A stretch of 64,000 nucleotides of DNA from Xanthobacter sp. YC-JY1 (lineage in GTDB: Bacteria > Pseudomonadota > Alphaproteobacteria > Rhizobiales > Xanthobacteraceae), in NCBI RefSeq assembly GCF_021730305.1, contig NZ_CP032674.1, positions 5,212,001 through 5,276,000 on the forward strand. Reading direction: 5' to 3'. The notes under the pieces were generated by a model, which saw only the letters and a list, made by a program, of their open reading frames with translations, was not told the origin of the DNA and searched no databases. This document shows positions 40,624 to 50,025 of the stretch, piece after piece. Both the position numbers and the translations under genes were made by a program. The first letter of the stretch is position 1. Each line of letters begins with the position of its first letter.

Positions 40624-42570
40624 TCAATTGCGGTCGGCGACCTTGAGCGGCATGCGCAGCAGCTGCTCCGCATTGGGCAGGTTCTGGCGCGGCGCGATGT
40701 TGAGCATCGGGGCGATGCGCTCGACGATCTTGCCGGCGGTGGGCGCAGCGTTCCAGCCCGAGGTGGCGAAGCCGTACGTCTCGGAAGTCGCCTTTGGCTC
40801 GTCGAGCATCACCAGAACGAGGTAGCGCGGCTTGTCCATGGGGAAGACGGCGGTGAACGAGGTGAGCAGCTTGTTCTTGGCGTAGCGCCCGTTCACCACC
40901 TTCTCGGCGGTGCCCGTCTTGCCGCCGACCAGGAAGCCGGGAACCTCGGCCTTGGTGGCGGTGCCCTTCTCGGCGTTGAGGCGCATGATGTAGCGCATCT
41001 TGTCCGAGGTCTCGGGCTTCAGCACGCGCACCGCGACCTTCTGCGCTTCTTCCGGCGTCCGCTTGATGAAGGTGGGCGGGATGAGGAAGCCGCCATTGAC
41101 CATGGAATTCACCGCCATCACCGCCTGCAGCGGGGCGACGGAGAGGCCGTGGCCGAAGGCAATGGTGGCCGAGTTCAATTCGCCCCAGCGCTTCGGCACG
41201 ATGGGCTCGGAGCTTTCCGGAAGCTCGGTCTTGAGCCGGTCGAGCTGGCCCATCTTCTTCAGGAACGCCTTGTGCGCCTCCACCCCGAGGGAGAGCACCA
41301 TCTTCGCCGTGCCCACGTTGGACGAGACGAGGAAGATCTCCGGCACGGTGAGAACGCGATTCTCGGCGTGGTAGTCGTGGATGGCGAACTTGCCGAAATG
41401 CAGCGCGCCGCGGGCATCGAAGGTCGAGTTCAGGCCGATCTTGCCCGAATCGAGCGCCATGGCGAAGGACAGCGCCTTGAAGGTGGAGCCCATCTCGTAG
41501 ACGCCGGTGGTGAGTCGGTTGAGATAGGCGTCGTCCTTGGGGTTGCCGGATGTGTTGGGGTCGAAGTCGGGGATCGATACCAGCGAGATGATCTCGCCGG
41601 TGTTCACCTCGGTGACGACGGCCATGGCGTGCAGCGCCTGGAACTTGTTCTTCGCCTTCACCAGCTCGTCGCGCACGGCGTGCTGCACGCGCACGTCCAT
41701 GGAGAGCTGCACCGGCTCCTGCTGCCGGTCGGTGGCGAAGCCCGCGAGATGCAGCTCGGCGAGGCCGCGGCTGTCGATCCACTTCTCGATGCCGGAAATG
41801 CCCTGATTGTCCACGTTCACCCCGCCCATCACGTGGGAGATGATCGGGCCGTCGGGATAGATGCGGCGGTTTTCCTTCAGGAAGCCGATGCCGGGAAAGC
41901 CGAGGCGGTGGATGGCGCGCATCTGCGCCGGCGTGATCTCGCGCTTCAGCCAGGCGAAGCCCTTGCCGGAATTCAGGCGCTTGCGGGCTTCCTCGACATC
42001 GAGATCGGGCAGCACCTTGAGCAGGCCTTCCAGCGCCTCGTCGGGATCGATAAGGCGGCGCGGCTCGGCGAACAGGGAAGGGGACTTCACGTCGATGGCG
42101 ACGATGTCGCCGTTGCGGTCGATGATGTCCGGCCGCGCGGAGGCCACGGCATCCGAGCCGCGCCCGCGCCCGCCGCCGCCGTCCGCGGTCATGGCGAGGT
42201 GGGAGAGCTGCACCGCGATGGCGACGAACAGGCAGCAGAAGGCCAGCATCACCAGCCGGATGCGGCCGCGCGCCACGGTATCGGGATCTCCACGGTCGAG
42301 GCCGAACAGGCCGCGCACCACGTGGCGGACGCCGCGCCAGGCGAGATATCCGAGCCGCACCGTGAACGGCCACAGCACGTTCCAGCTTGCGAGGGCAGCC
42401 CGCGCGGAGCCGCGTGCGGTGGCACGGCCGGCGGCCTTGCTGCCGGCGCCAAGACGATCGAGCAGCACCGCGCAGGCGGCGTCGGCATCCCGGAGCACGG
42501 GGCCGACGGTGGCGACGATGCCGGCCCACAGGCGGGCGAGGCGGGCGGAGATGGAAGACAGATCAGCCAT
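40624..42570 (-). CDS. ftsI: Septal peptidoglycan transpeptidase FtsI (PBP3)
   Basis: 648 residues from ATG 42570 (ADLSSISARLARLWAG). A long N-terminal cytoplasmic segment of about 90 residues precedes the single membrane anchor (VMLAFCCLFVAIAVQLS). Transpeptidase motifs: STFK (GSTFKALSF), SSN (VSSNVGTAK) and KTG (GGKTGTAEK). The frame stays open through the upstream ftsL region, which I treat as overlap shadow. FtsI is essential for septation and is the target of some beta-lactams. Confidence 0.95.
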   Translation of the reverse strand: MADLSSISARLARLWAGIVATVGPVLRDADAACAVLLDRLGAGSKAAGRATARGSARAALASWNVLWPFTVRLGYLAWRGVRHVVRGLFGLDRGDPDTVARGRIRLVMLAFCCLFVAIAVQLSHLAMTADGGGGRGRGSDAVASARPDIIDRNGDIVAIDVKSPSLFAEPRRLIDPDEALEGLLKVLPDLDVEEARKRLNSGKGFAWLKREITPAQMRAIHRLGFPGIGFLKENRRIYPDGPIISHVMGGVNVDNQGISGIEKWIDSRGLAELHLAGFATDRQQEPVQLSMDVRVQHAVRDELVKAKNKFQALHAMAVVTEVNTGEIISLVSIPDFDPNTSGNPKDDAYLNRLTTGVYEMGSTFKALSFAMALDSGKIGLNSTFDARGALHFGKFAIHDYHAENRVLTVPEIFLVSSNVGTAKMVLSLGVEAHKAFLKKMGQLDRLKTELPESSEPIVPKRWGELNSATIAFGHGLSVAPLQAVMAVNSMVNGGFLIPPTFIKRTPEEAQKVAVRVLKPETSDKMRYIMRLNAEKGTATKAEVPGFLVGGKTGTAEKVVNGRYAKNKLLTSFTAVFPMDKPRYLVLVMLDEPKATSETYGFATSGWNAAPTAGKIVERIAPMLNIAPRQNLPNAEQLLRMPLKVADRN

Positions 42571-42581
42571 TTCGGACCTCG

Positions 42582-43190
42582 TCAGCGGAAACCGGCCAGG
42601 AATCCGGAGAGCTTTTCGAGGGGATTGGTGGGCTCCGGGGGCGGGGCGGGCGCCGGAGCGGCGGCGGCCGGTGCCGGCTGCATGGGGGGCAGGGGGCGTG
42701 CCGCCGGGGGACGGGGCGCGGCGGACGCGCTCGCGGCCGGCTTCGACACCGGCGCATTGGCCGGGCGCAGCGCCGAGGTCGCAGGCACCGTGGCGCCGCC
42801 CGAGCTGGTGGGAGCGGTGGTCGAGGCCGAGGGCTTGGAGCCGGCCGAGGAGGTGACGAGGGGGGCGTCCACCAGCGCCTCGATCATGCCGCCGATGCCG
42901 TCGCCGCCAGAGGCGGGCTTGGCGGGCAGGTCGTCGAGGCTGGAAATCGAATCGACATCGAGCCGCTTCATGTCGAGATGCCGCTCGGCAAGGCCCTGGA
43001 TGTAGATGGGCGAGGTGCGGCGCGCCCATTCCGCGCGCATCAGCGCGATCGAATCGCGCTCCTTGCGAATCTGGGTGCGCAGGGTGGCGAGCCGCTCGGC
43101 CTCGGCGGTGGACGAGACCTTGAGCTGGTAGACCACCGCGGCGGTCACCAGAAGCGCGACGATCATCACGGCATTGGCGACCCGAAACAT
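42582..43190 (-). CDS. ftsL: Cell division protein FtsL, long Pro/Ala tail
   Basis: 202 residues. N-terminal membrane segment (RVANAVMIVALLVTAAVV) and coiled coil (AEAERLATLRTQIRKERDSI), with LAERHLDMKRL before the end of the conserved part near residue 100. The remaining hundred or so residues are Pro/Ala/Ser-rich, longer than the compact FtsL of most relatives. FtsL with FtsB and FtsQ activates FtsI; ftsB and ftsQ are not here. Confidence 0.85.
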   Translation of the reverse strand: MFRVANAVMIVALLVTAAVVYQLKVSSTAEAERLATLRTQIRKERDSIALMRAEWARRTSPIYIQGLAERHLDMKRLDVDSISSLDDLPAKPASGGDGIGGMIEALVDAPLVTSSAGSKPSASTTAPTSSGGATVPATSALRPANAPVSKPAASASAAPRPPAARPLPPMQPAPAAAAPAPAPPPEPTNPLEKLSGFLAGFR

Positions 43191-43195
43191 CTCGA

Positions 43196-44233
43196 CTAGC
43201 GTCTCCGCCCGTGGCGTTGCGGTGATGGGGGCGGAAGCAGCCCCATCAAGTCACCGCCCGGATGTGCCGGGGCGTCCGTGCGCTCGGCCGCGCGAAGTTT
43301 CGCGGACCTTGAGCGCGGGTTGCCTGCCACTTCGTCGGGACCGGGCTCTACGGCTCCTTTCGCCACGAGGCGGAAGGAGGGCTCCGGCCCTTCCGCTTGC
43401 GGCTGGTGGCGCGAGGCGGACGGTGCCTTTGCCCGGTGTGACAGAAAAGTCTTAACGATCCTGTCCTCGAGGGAATGGAAGGTGACGACCACGAGGCGCC
43501 CCCCCGGCCGGAGCGCCCGCTCCGCGGCGGCAAGCGCCTCCACCAGCTCCGACAATTCCTCGTTCACGGCGATGCGCAGCGCCTGGAAGGTGCGGGTGGC
43601 GGGATGCATCTCGCCGGGCTTCGCCCACACCACGCGCGACACGATCTCGGCCAGCTGCGCCGTGCGTGTGATGGGCGCCTCCTCCCGCGCCTTCACGATG
43701 GCCTTGGCGATGGCGCGTGAATGCCGCTCCTCGCCGAAGGTCCAGATGATGTGGGCGAGGCGGACGTCGTCCAGCGTGGCGCAGAGGTCGGCCGCGGAGA
43801 GACCGTCGCCGCCCATGCGCATGTCGAGCGGCCCGTCGCGGCGGAAGGAGAAGCCGCGATCCGCCTCGTCCAGCTGCATGGAGGAGACGCCGATGTCGAG
43901 CACCACCCCGTCGAGGGGCATGAAATCCTGCTCGGCCGCGATCTCGTCGAGCCGCGAGAAGCGGTCATGCACGAGGAGGAGGCGCTGGCCGCTGGCTTCG
44001 ACCAGCGTCTGTCCGGCGGCGATGGCCGTGGGGTCGCGGTCGATGGCGAGCACCCGGCAGTCCGCCGCGCCGAGAATGGCGGAGGTGTAACCTCCCGCGC
44101 CGAAGGTGCCGTCCACATAATGGCCGGCGTCCTTCGGCGCGAGGTGCGCGAGAACCTCGCGAAGCATCACCGGCAGATGACGGGCCGGTCCGCCAGCGGC
44201 GTCGGCGGGGCCGACCCCGTGGCCCGTCGTCAT
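43196..44233 (-). CDS. rsmH: 16S rRNA (cytosine(1402)-N4)-methyltransferase
   Basis: 345 residues from ATG 44233. Signatures are [26 protein letters not shown] (SAM site), [19 protein letters not shown] and [10 protein letters not shown]. RsmH (MraW) methylates C1402 of 16S rRNA. The start overlaps the mraZ stop (ATGA). The C-terminus is extended with Arg/Pro-rich residues. Confidence 0.96.
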   Translation of the reverse strand: MTTGHGVGPADAAGGPARHLPVMLREVLAHLAPKDAGHYVDGTFGAGGYTSAILGAADCRVLAIDRDPTAIAAGQTLVEASGQRLLLVHDRFSRLDEIAAEQDFMPLDGVVLDIGVSSMQLDEADRGFSFRRDGPLDMRMGGDGLSAADLCATLDDVRLAHIIWTFGEERHSRAIAKAIVKAREEAPITRTAQLAEIVSRVVWAKPGEMHPATRTFQALRIAVNEELSELVEALAAAERALRPGGRLVVVTFHSLEDRIVKTFLSHRAKAPSASRHQPQAEGPEPSFRLVAKGAVEPGPDEVAGNPRSRSAKLRAAERTDAPAHPGGDLMGLLPPPSPQRHGRRR

Positions 44234-44703
44234 GTCCGTTCGCTCCGCGTGTTCTCCGCTCGGGAGCCGATGGCCTGGCGCAACTCGCGCACCCGTCGGG
44301 TGGCCTCCGCGAGATGTGCCTTCAGCCGCTCCGGTTCCCAGATCCGGAACTTGTGTCCTAGCCCGACGAACGCCACCTGGTCGGTGATCGCCGCATGGGC
44401 CTTCAACGTCTCCGTCAGCACCACCCGGCCCTCCGGGTCGATGCGCAGCGTCTCGCTGGTGCCATAGAGGGCGGCGGCCAGCTCCTCGCGCGCCTCGGAA
44501 TAGGGCGGGTAGCTGTCGATCAGCGTGTCGATCTCGCCGACCAGACGGTTGCCGCCGGCATCCAGCGCCGGTTCCGCAAGGCTCGGATGGCAATAGAGGC
44601 CGTCCGCGCCGTCCTTGGTCAGCACCATGCGGTAGGGCGCGGGGATGGAGACCCGGCCCTTGGCGTCGAGGCGCATCGTGTAGGTGGACACGAAGCGGTC
44701 CAT
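44230..44703 (-). CDS. mraZ: Transcriptional regulator MraZ
   Basis: 157 residues with two SpoVT/AbrB-like MraZ domains: [20 protein letters not shown] at the N-terminus and [17 protein letters not shown] in the second half. The DXXXR motifs of MraZ are both visible (DAKGR, DPEGR). MraZ is the DNA-binding first gene of the dcw cluster and autorepresses it. Directly upstream is a phased ATGGG array that fits its known binding site. Confidence 0.95.
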   Translation of the reverse strand: MDRFVSTYTMRLDAKGRVSIPAPYRMVLTKDGADGLYCHPSLAEPALDAGGNRLVGEIDTLIDSYPPYSEAREELAAALYGTSETLRIDPEGRVVLTETLKAHAAITDQVAFVGLGHKFRIWEPERLKAHLAEATRRVRELRQAIGSRAENTRSERT

Positions 44704-45027
44704 GGCGCCCGGGTGCCCTCGTGTTGCAACGGGCGCCGTTCAAGGCGGCCCGCGTGACGGAAGAAGCCGTCCATCCTGTTCATGGGTATTTATGGGTTAT
44801 CATGGGCTGACATGGGCCGTCAACGAAACGGCATGGGCGGAACTGTCCCGAAACGGGACGTCGACCCGGGGCGAACCGGAACATCACGCGAACGAATCGC
44901 GTGCGAATCGGATCGGGCCCGGTCTTCCCCTTCCGTTCCGTCTGCTTGCTGCCGTCGCCTTGCCGCCGCCCCCTTCCCCGTGGCCATATGCGCCACCGGC
45001 CGCAGGGGGCCGGCTGAGGGGCGTCCC
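44704..45027. other. 324-base gap between divergent mraZ and the SPFH gene
   Basis: No gene. Contains the mraZ operator array (44782-44836), an inverted repeat GTCCCG-AAA-CGGGAC (44845-44859), and CGCGA/TCGCG repeats near 44889-44903. rnpB, which often lies near mraZ in rhizobia, is not recognisable (no GAGGAAAGTCC core). Confidence 0.6.
44782..44836 (+). promoter_or_regulatory. MraZ operator: phased ATGGG repeats
   Basis: ATGGG occurs at 44782, 44792, 44802 and 44812, each followed by five other bases, and again in phase at 44832. This 10-bp periodic TGGG-N5/6 array is the pattern bound by MraZ upstream of dcw clusters. It begins 79 bases before the mraZ start, on the strand opposite to the gene. 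Confidence 0.75.
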
Positions 45028-46020
45028 ATGATCGAGATTGGTCCCAACCTGTTCGTGCTGGTGCTGCTGGTGCTGGCCGTGGCGGTGGTCTTCTCCGGCG
45101 TGAAGACGGTGCCGCAGGGCTACCAGTACACGGTGGAGCGCTTCCGCCGGTACACCAAGACGCTGATGCCCGGCCTCAACCTCATCGTCCCGTTCATCGA
45201 TCGCATCGGCAACCGCGTGAACGTGATGGAGCAGGTGATCGACGTCCCGAGCCAGGAGGTCATCACCAAGGACAATGCCACCGTGACGGTGGACGGCGTG
45301 GTGTTCTTCCAGGTCTTCGACGCCGCCCGCGCCTCCTACGAGGTCGCGCGGCTCGACGCCGCCATCCTCGCGCTGACCATGACCAACATCCGCACCGTCA
45401 TGGGCTCCATGGACCTCGACCAGCTCTTGTCCCACCGCGACGAGATCAACGTGCGCCTGCTGACGGTGGTGGATGCGGCCTGCTCGCCCTGGGGCATCAA
45501 GATGACCCGCATCGAGATCAAGGACATCGTGCCGCCCGCCGACCTTGTGAACGCCATGGGCCGCCAGATGAAGGCCGAACGCGAGAAGCGCGCCGTGATC
45601 CTCGAGGCCGAGGGCCTGCGCCAGTCGGAAATCCTCAAGGCGGAGGGCCAGAAGCAGGGCCAGATCCTGCAGGCCGAGGGCCGCCGCGAGGCCGCCTTCC
45701 GCGACGCCGAGGCGCGCGAGCGGCTCGCTCAGGCGGATGCCAAGGCCACCGAGATGCTGTCCGTCGCGGTGGCGAACGGCGATCCGGCCGCGCTCAACTA
45801 TTACATCGCCGAGAAGTACGTGAAGGCGTTCGAGACCATGGGCGCCGCGCCGAACCAGAAGGTGGTGCTGATGCCCTATGAGGGCACGGCGCTGCTCTCG
45901 TCCCTGGCCGGCATCGGCGAGATCGCCAAGGGCGCATTCGGCACGGAGGGCGCGCCCGCGCCCCGTTCACCCGGCCGGCGTCCCACCGGCCCCGCGACCA
46001 TGCCGCCGCGGGAGGGCTGA
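45028..46020 (+). CDS. SPFH/band-7 membrane protein (QmcA/stomatin-like)
   Basis: 330 residues from ATG 45028. N-terminal membrane anchor (IGPNLFVLVLLVLAVAVVF), then an SPFH domain (VPQGYQYTVERFRRYTKTL; NVMEQVIDVPSQEVITKDN) and a coiled coil rich in Glu/Ala/Lys (EAEGLRQSEILKAEGQKQGQ). Followed four bases later by an NfeD gene, the standard pair. Such proteins build scaffold-like microdomains and affect protease access; function is inferred. Confidence 0.92.
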   Translation: MIEIGPNLFVLVLLVLAVAVVFSGVKTVPQGYQYTVERFRRYTKTLMPGLNLIVPFIDRIGNRVNVMEQVIDVPSQEVITKDNATVTVDGVVFFQVFDAARASYEVARLDAAILALTMTNIRTVMGSMDLDQLLSHRDEINVRLLTVVDAACSPWGIKMTRIEIKDIVPPADLVNAMGRQMKAEREKRAVILEAEGLRQSEILKAEGQKQGQILQAEGRREAAFRDAEARERLAQADAKATEMLSVAVANGDPAALNYYIAEKYVKAFETMGAAPNQKVVLMPYEGTALLSSLAGIGEIAKGAFGTEGAPAPRSPGRRPTGPATMPPREG

Positions 46021-46024
46021 GCCC

Positions 46025-46471
46025 ATGCCCCTTCTCTCCCATCTCGGTCCCTGGGCGTGGTTCGTCCTCGGCGGCGTGCTGCTGGTGGCGGAGATCGCGG
46101 CGCCGGGGGCCTTCCTGCTGTGGCTCGGGCTCGCGGCGCTGGTCACCGGCGCCGTCGCCTACACGGTAGCGCTCGCGTGGCAGGTGGAAGTGCTGGTGTT
46201 CGCGGCGCTGGCGGTGGTGGCGGTGCTGGTTGGCCGCCGCGTCACCCCGGCCCCGGGCAAGGCCTCCGACCGGCCGTTCCTGAACCGCCGCCCGGAAGGC
46301 TTCGTGGGCCGGGTCTTCACGCTCGATGCGCCGATCCTCGGCGGGGTCGGGCGGGTGCGCATCGACGACACGGTGTGGCGCGTGGAAGGCCCGGATGTCG
46401 CCGCCGGCCGCGACGTGCGCGTCACCGGCGCCGACGGCGCGACACTGAAGGTGGAACCGGTCGAGGGCTGA
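46025..46471 (+). CDS. NfeD-family membrane protein
   Basis: 148 residues: two to three N-terminal hydrophobic segments and a C-terminal OB-fold NfeD domain with GFVGRVFTLDAPILGGVGRV. Short NfeD1b type without the ClpP-like protease domain. Coupled to the SPFH gene by a five-base gap. Confidence 0.9.
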   Translation: MPLLSHLGPWAWFVLGGVLLVAEIAAPGAFLLWLGLAALVTGAVAYTVALAWQVEVLVFAALAVVAVLVGRRVTPAPGKASDRPFLNRRPEGFVGRVFTLDAPILGGVGRVRIDDTVWRVEGPDVAAGRDVRVTGADGATLKVEPVEG

Positions 46472-46487
46472 CGCCTCCGACCCTGCC

Positions 46488-49139
46488 TCAGTTCAGCCCG
46501 CGCAGCAGCCGCTCCAGATAATCGAGCTCGATCTGCGGGCGCTCCGGCTGCTCCAGCCGGCGCCGCAGCTCCTCCAGCACGCGACGGGCGCGCTGGGCGT
46601 CCACCTCGTCCGGCACCTTGACGGTGAAATCGTCGCCATAATCCTGGCTGCGCAGGGGGCGGCCGAGGGGATCGGTGCGCTGGGCGCTTTCCTCGCCCGG
46701 ACCGCCGGGGCCCTGACCTTCCTGCTGGCCGCGCTGCGCCTCGGCCATGGCCTGGGCTCCCTGCCGGAGCGACTGGAGGGCGCGGCCCTCTGCGTCGAGC
46801 GCGCCCTGGCCCTCGCCGCGGCCGAGGGCTTCCTCCGCCTCGCGCATGGCCTGCTCCGCCCGGCCCATGGCCTCGCCGGCCCGGCCCATGGCATCGCCTT
46901 CCCCGCCTTCGCCGTTCTGGCCCTGCTGACCTTGGCCCTGTCCCTGCTGGCCTTCCTGCATGCGGCGCATCTGGTCGAGCATCCGGCCGAGGCGCTTGCG
47001 CAGCTCCTGCTGGCCTTGCTGCAAGTCCGAGAAGCCGTTCTCGCCGGGCTGCTGCCCCTGCCCCTGCTGTCCTTGCTGACCCTGGCCCTGCTGCCCCTGC
47101 TGGCCGCGTTGTCCTTGCTGACCCTGTTGGCCCTGTTGGCCTTCCCGGTTCTGGCGCCAGGTGCGGTCGCGCAGGCGCTGCTGCTCCTGGATCATCTTGC
47201 CGATTTCGCTCTGCTGCTGCTGGCCCTGCTGCTGGCGGCCGGCCTGACGGCTACCGGGGCGCATGTTCTCCATCATGGCCTGGAGCTGGTCGAGCAGCTC
47301 GCGGGCCGCGTCCTTGTTGCCGGAGCGGGCGAGATTCTCGATGCGGTCTAGCATCTTCTGCAGGTCCTGCGGGCGGACGATGCGGGTGTTGGGATCGAGC
47401 GGGCGGGCGTCGGTGCCACCGTCGCGGCGCGCTTGCTCCGCCAGCTGGCGCATCATCTTTTCCATGGCCGCGCGCAGATCCTGCGTGAGGCGCTTGATCT
47501 CCTCGTCGCTGGCGCCGCGCTCCAGCGCCTCGCGCAGCGCCTCCTGGGCGGCGCGCAGCTCGCGCTCGGCATCGGAGAGGGTGCCGTCCTCGATCAGCAC
47601 CGCCACTTCCCAGAGATAATCCACCAGCGCCCTGAGATCGTCGTCGTTGCGGGCATTCTTGGCGCGCGCCAAGGCGGTGCGCAGGCCGAGATATTCGCTC
47701 GCGCTCGGGGCGAACTGGGCGGGGGCGATGGTGAGGCCTTCCAGCACCGTGACCAGCCGGCGGCGGTTGCTGGCGTCGAAGGTGAGGCGGCGACGCTCGT
47801 CGATGAGCGCCTTGGCGAGGGGCTTCGAGAAGGCGCGCGCGGGCAGCCGCACCACCTTGGTGTCGCTGACGCCTTCGTTGCCGGCCTCGTCGCGGGCCTT
47901 GAGCTGGACCTCCACGCGGGCGCCGGCCCAAGGATGGGCGACGAGATCCTTGGTGGTCTGCGCCGCCCCGGTGCGCCCGCCGGCGGGTAGGGTCAGCTTG
48001 AAGTCGGGCGGCGGGATCAGCGGCTGCGCCATCTTGCGCGGCGATGCGCCGGGGCGGGGGAAGAGCGGCTGCTCGGGCGGCAGGGGCGTGAACAGCGCAT
48101 CGGCTTCCTTCACCCCGTAATCGTCCTCCATCCGGTAGGACAGCACCAGCGCGTTGCGCTGGCCGGTCTGCGGATCCTTGGCGAAGCTGATGGTGGGCTT
48201 CTGGTCCGCCAGCACCTTGAAATGCCATGCAAGGCGGCGCTGGTCGGGGCCGAGGAAGGTGACGTCGGAATCCTCGCGGATCACGTAGCGCTTTTCGCCG
48301 GCCGTCGTCGGCGCATCGGCCTCCGGCTTCGCCTCGGCGATGCCGCCGTCGAGCTTGATGGCGGCGGTGTCGATGCCGGAGCCGCGGACCACGAGCGTGC
48401 TGCCCACCGGAACCTGCAAAGCGGCGGCGTTGAGGGAGGTGGGATCGTCCGAGCGCAGGCCCGGCAGCACCACGGGCGGCCGGCCGGTATAAGCGGGCGG
48501 ATCGATCCAGGCATCGAGCCGGTAGGGCGGGGGCGGGACGATGGTCTTCCAGTCGAAGGCCGCGCCGATGCGGGAGAGATGCTGCCCGGGCGCCATGAAG
48601 ATGGTGGCCGCCAGCGCCAGCACCGCCAGCGCACGAACGGCGCGGGGATCGAGACGGGCGAGACCCGGCGAAGGCGTTCCGGCCTTCAGCGAACGGGCGG
48701 CCGCGAGTGCGCGGGCGAGGTGCGCGCGCCACAAGGCGGCGCCGACCGGATCATCCGGGCGGGTGGCGAGGCTGTCGGAAATGGCGGTGGCGGGGCGGTG
48801 GGCGAGGGCGCTCCGGGCGTCGAGGCGCGCCACCGCCTCCTCCCGGCTCGGCCAGCGCAAGGCGAGCAGCGGGCGGGCGGCGAACAGGATGGCGAGTGCG
48901 AACAGCACGACGCCGACGATCCGCGCCCACACCGGCGCAGATACCCAAACACCAGCAAACGAGACGGCGAGGAACAGCGCCACCGCAACGCCGACGCGGG
49001 CGAAGGCAGGCCACGCCCGTTCCCAGAACACGGCGTAGCGGGCGCGGCCGATGGCGCGCTCGAGCAGGTCACGCGCGGTCTCTTCCGGCGTGCGGTCCTG
49101 GGGCCTGCGCGGGAGCTTTCCGTCGCGAGATGCGCTCAC
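46488..49139 (-). CDS. TIGR02302/DUF4175 membrane protein with Gln/Gly repeats
   Basis: 883 residues. N-terminal membrane segments around residues 45-95, a large periplasmic-looking middle (pyrrolidine-like DPPAYTGRPPVVLPG block), a coiled coil, and a long Gln/Gly-rich segment at roughly residues 630-760 (GQQGQQGQ units) before a basic C-terminal part. The family is known by sequence only in alphaproteobacteria. Convergent with the NfeD gene. Confidence 0.9.
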   Translation of the reverse strand: MSASRDGKLPRRPQDRTPEETARDLLERAIGRARYAVFWERAWPAFARVGVAVALFLAVSFAGVWVSAPVWARIVGVVLFALAILFAARPLLALRWPSREEAVARLDARSALAHRPATAISDSLATRPDDPVGAALWRAHLARALAAARSLKAGTPSPGLARLDPRAVRALAVLALAATIFMAPGQHLSRIGAAFDWKTIVPPPPYRLDAWIDPPAYTGRPPVVLPGLRSDDPTSLNAAALQVPVGSTLVVRGSGIDTAAIKLDGGIAEAKPEADAPTTAGEKRYVIREDSDVTFLGPDQRRLAWHFKVLADQKPTISFAKDPQTGQRNALVLSYRMEDDYGVKEADALFTPLPPEQPLFPRPGASPRKMAQPLIPPPDFKLTLPAGGRTGAAQTTKDLVAHPWAGARVEVQLKARDEAGNEGVSDTKVVRLPARAFSKPLAKALIDERRRLTFDASNRRRLVTVLEGLTIAPAQFAPSASEYLGLRTALARAKNARNDDDLRALVDYLWEVAVLIEDGTLSDAERELRAAQEALREALERGASDEEIKRLTQDLRAAMEKMMRQLAEQARRDGGTDARPLDPNTRIVRPQDLQKMLDRIENLARSGNKDAARELLDQLQAMMENMRPGSRQAGRQQQGQQQQSEIGKMIQEQQRLRDRTWRQNREGQQGQQGQQGQRGQQGQQGQGQQGQQGQGQQPGENGFSDLQQGQQELRKRLGRMLDQMRRMQEGQQGQGQGQQGQNGEGGEGDAMGRAGEAMGRAEQAMREAEEALGRGEGQGALDAEGRALQSLRQGAQAMAEAQRGQQEGQGPGGPGEESAQRTDPLGRPLRSQDYGDDFTVKVPDEVDAQRARRVLEELRRRLEQPERPQIELDYLERLLRGLN
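46910..47250 (-). repeat. Low-complexity CTG/CAG-type repeat coding Gln/Gly run
   Basis: On the plus strand this reads as repeated CTGCTG, TTGCTG and CCCTG units encoding the Gln/Gly stretch of the DUF4175 protein. Prone to slippage. Confidence 0.7.
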
Positions 49140-49230
49140 ACCCTCTCCCTTTCCTGCCCTTCATCAGCCAGCTTAACACGCAGCAAGTTCCGGGCCAGAT
49201 TGCCCTAGCGGAACCCGCTTCACAAATGGG

Positions 49231-50025
49231 TCAGGCCTTGCTCTCAGGCGTCCCGAGCTTGGCGAAGGCGACCTGATCGGCGGCGGCGCCCACGGCAACC
49301 GGATCGAGGCCGAGGAGGGAAAGCGTCTCGCACATATGCGGCGGCAAAGGGGCGCTCACATCCACCGGCGGCGCGCCCGCCTTGAGGGGCACCACGACAC
49401 GGCGGGAGTGCAGATGCAGCTTCGGCCCGCCCGGCAGTCGCGAGGCGCCGCCATAGATAGCATCGCCGAGGATGGGCGTGCCGAGATGGGAGAGGTGCGC
49501 GCGCAACTGGTGGGTGCGGCCCGTGACCGGGGAGAGGGCGATCACGGCGAGGTCGCCCGCCCGGTGCAGCACCTGGAAATCGGTGATCGCCTCCTGTGCG
49601 CCCGGCGATCCCTTGGGCACCGCCTGCATCCACCAGCCCCGGTGCGGCGAGCGCTTGGCCAGCGGCTGGTCGATCCGCCCCGCCTCCGCCGCCGGGGCGC
49701 CGAGGGTAACGGCCACATAGGTCTTCCCCACCGCCCCGCTGGCGAAGAGTTTCCCAAGCTGTGCCAGTGCCTTGCCGTGGCGGCCGAGCACGAGGCAACC
49801 GGACGTGTCCTTGTCCAGCCGGTGCGCCAGCTCCGGCGCGCGGGGCAGGCCGAAGCGCAAAGCGTCGAGATGATCGGCCAGCGTCTCCCCGCCCTTCGGC
49901 CCGGCATGGACGGGCAGGCCACAGGGCTTGTCGATGATGAGCATCAGCCCGTCGCGGTGGAGGAGGGGGAGATCCCGCCCGGTTTCAGGGGCGGGGTTCG
50001 ATGCCGTGGGCGCGGAGGGCGTCAT
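49231..50025 (-). CDS. RluA-family pseudouridine synthase
   Basis: 264 residues. Catalytic motif [17 protein letters not shown] holds the Asp nucleophile, with [15 protein letters not shown] before it and [15 protein letters not shown] after. No S4 domain. Target RNA cannot be deduced; the RluA, RluC and RluD groups all fit. The start may be downstream of ATG 50025, since that start overlaps 41 bases of the next gene's end. Confidence 0.88.
   Translation of the reverse strand: MTPSAPTASNPAPETGRDLPLLHRDGLMLIIDKPCGLPVHAGPKGGETLADHLDALRFGLPRAPELAHRLDKDTSGCLVLGRHGKALAQLGKLFASGAVGKTYVAVTLGAPAAEAGRIDQPLAKRSPHRGWWMQAVPKGSPGAQEAITDFQVLHRAGDLAVIALSPVTGRTHQLRAHLSHLGTPILGDAIYGGASRLPGGPKLHLHSRRVVVPLKAGAPPVDVSAPLPPHMCETLSLLGLDPVAVGAAADQVAFAKLGTPESKA

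Noticed and set aside
44839-44906. EcfG-type promoter (GGAAC-N16/17-CGTT)
   Set aside because: GGAAC occurs twice, but the second element is only CGTG at the nearest spacing, not CGTT.
44704-45027. rnpB upstream of mraZ
   Set aside because: The conserved GAGGAAAGTCC core of RNase P RNA is absent on both strands.
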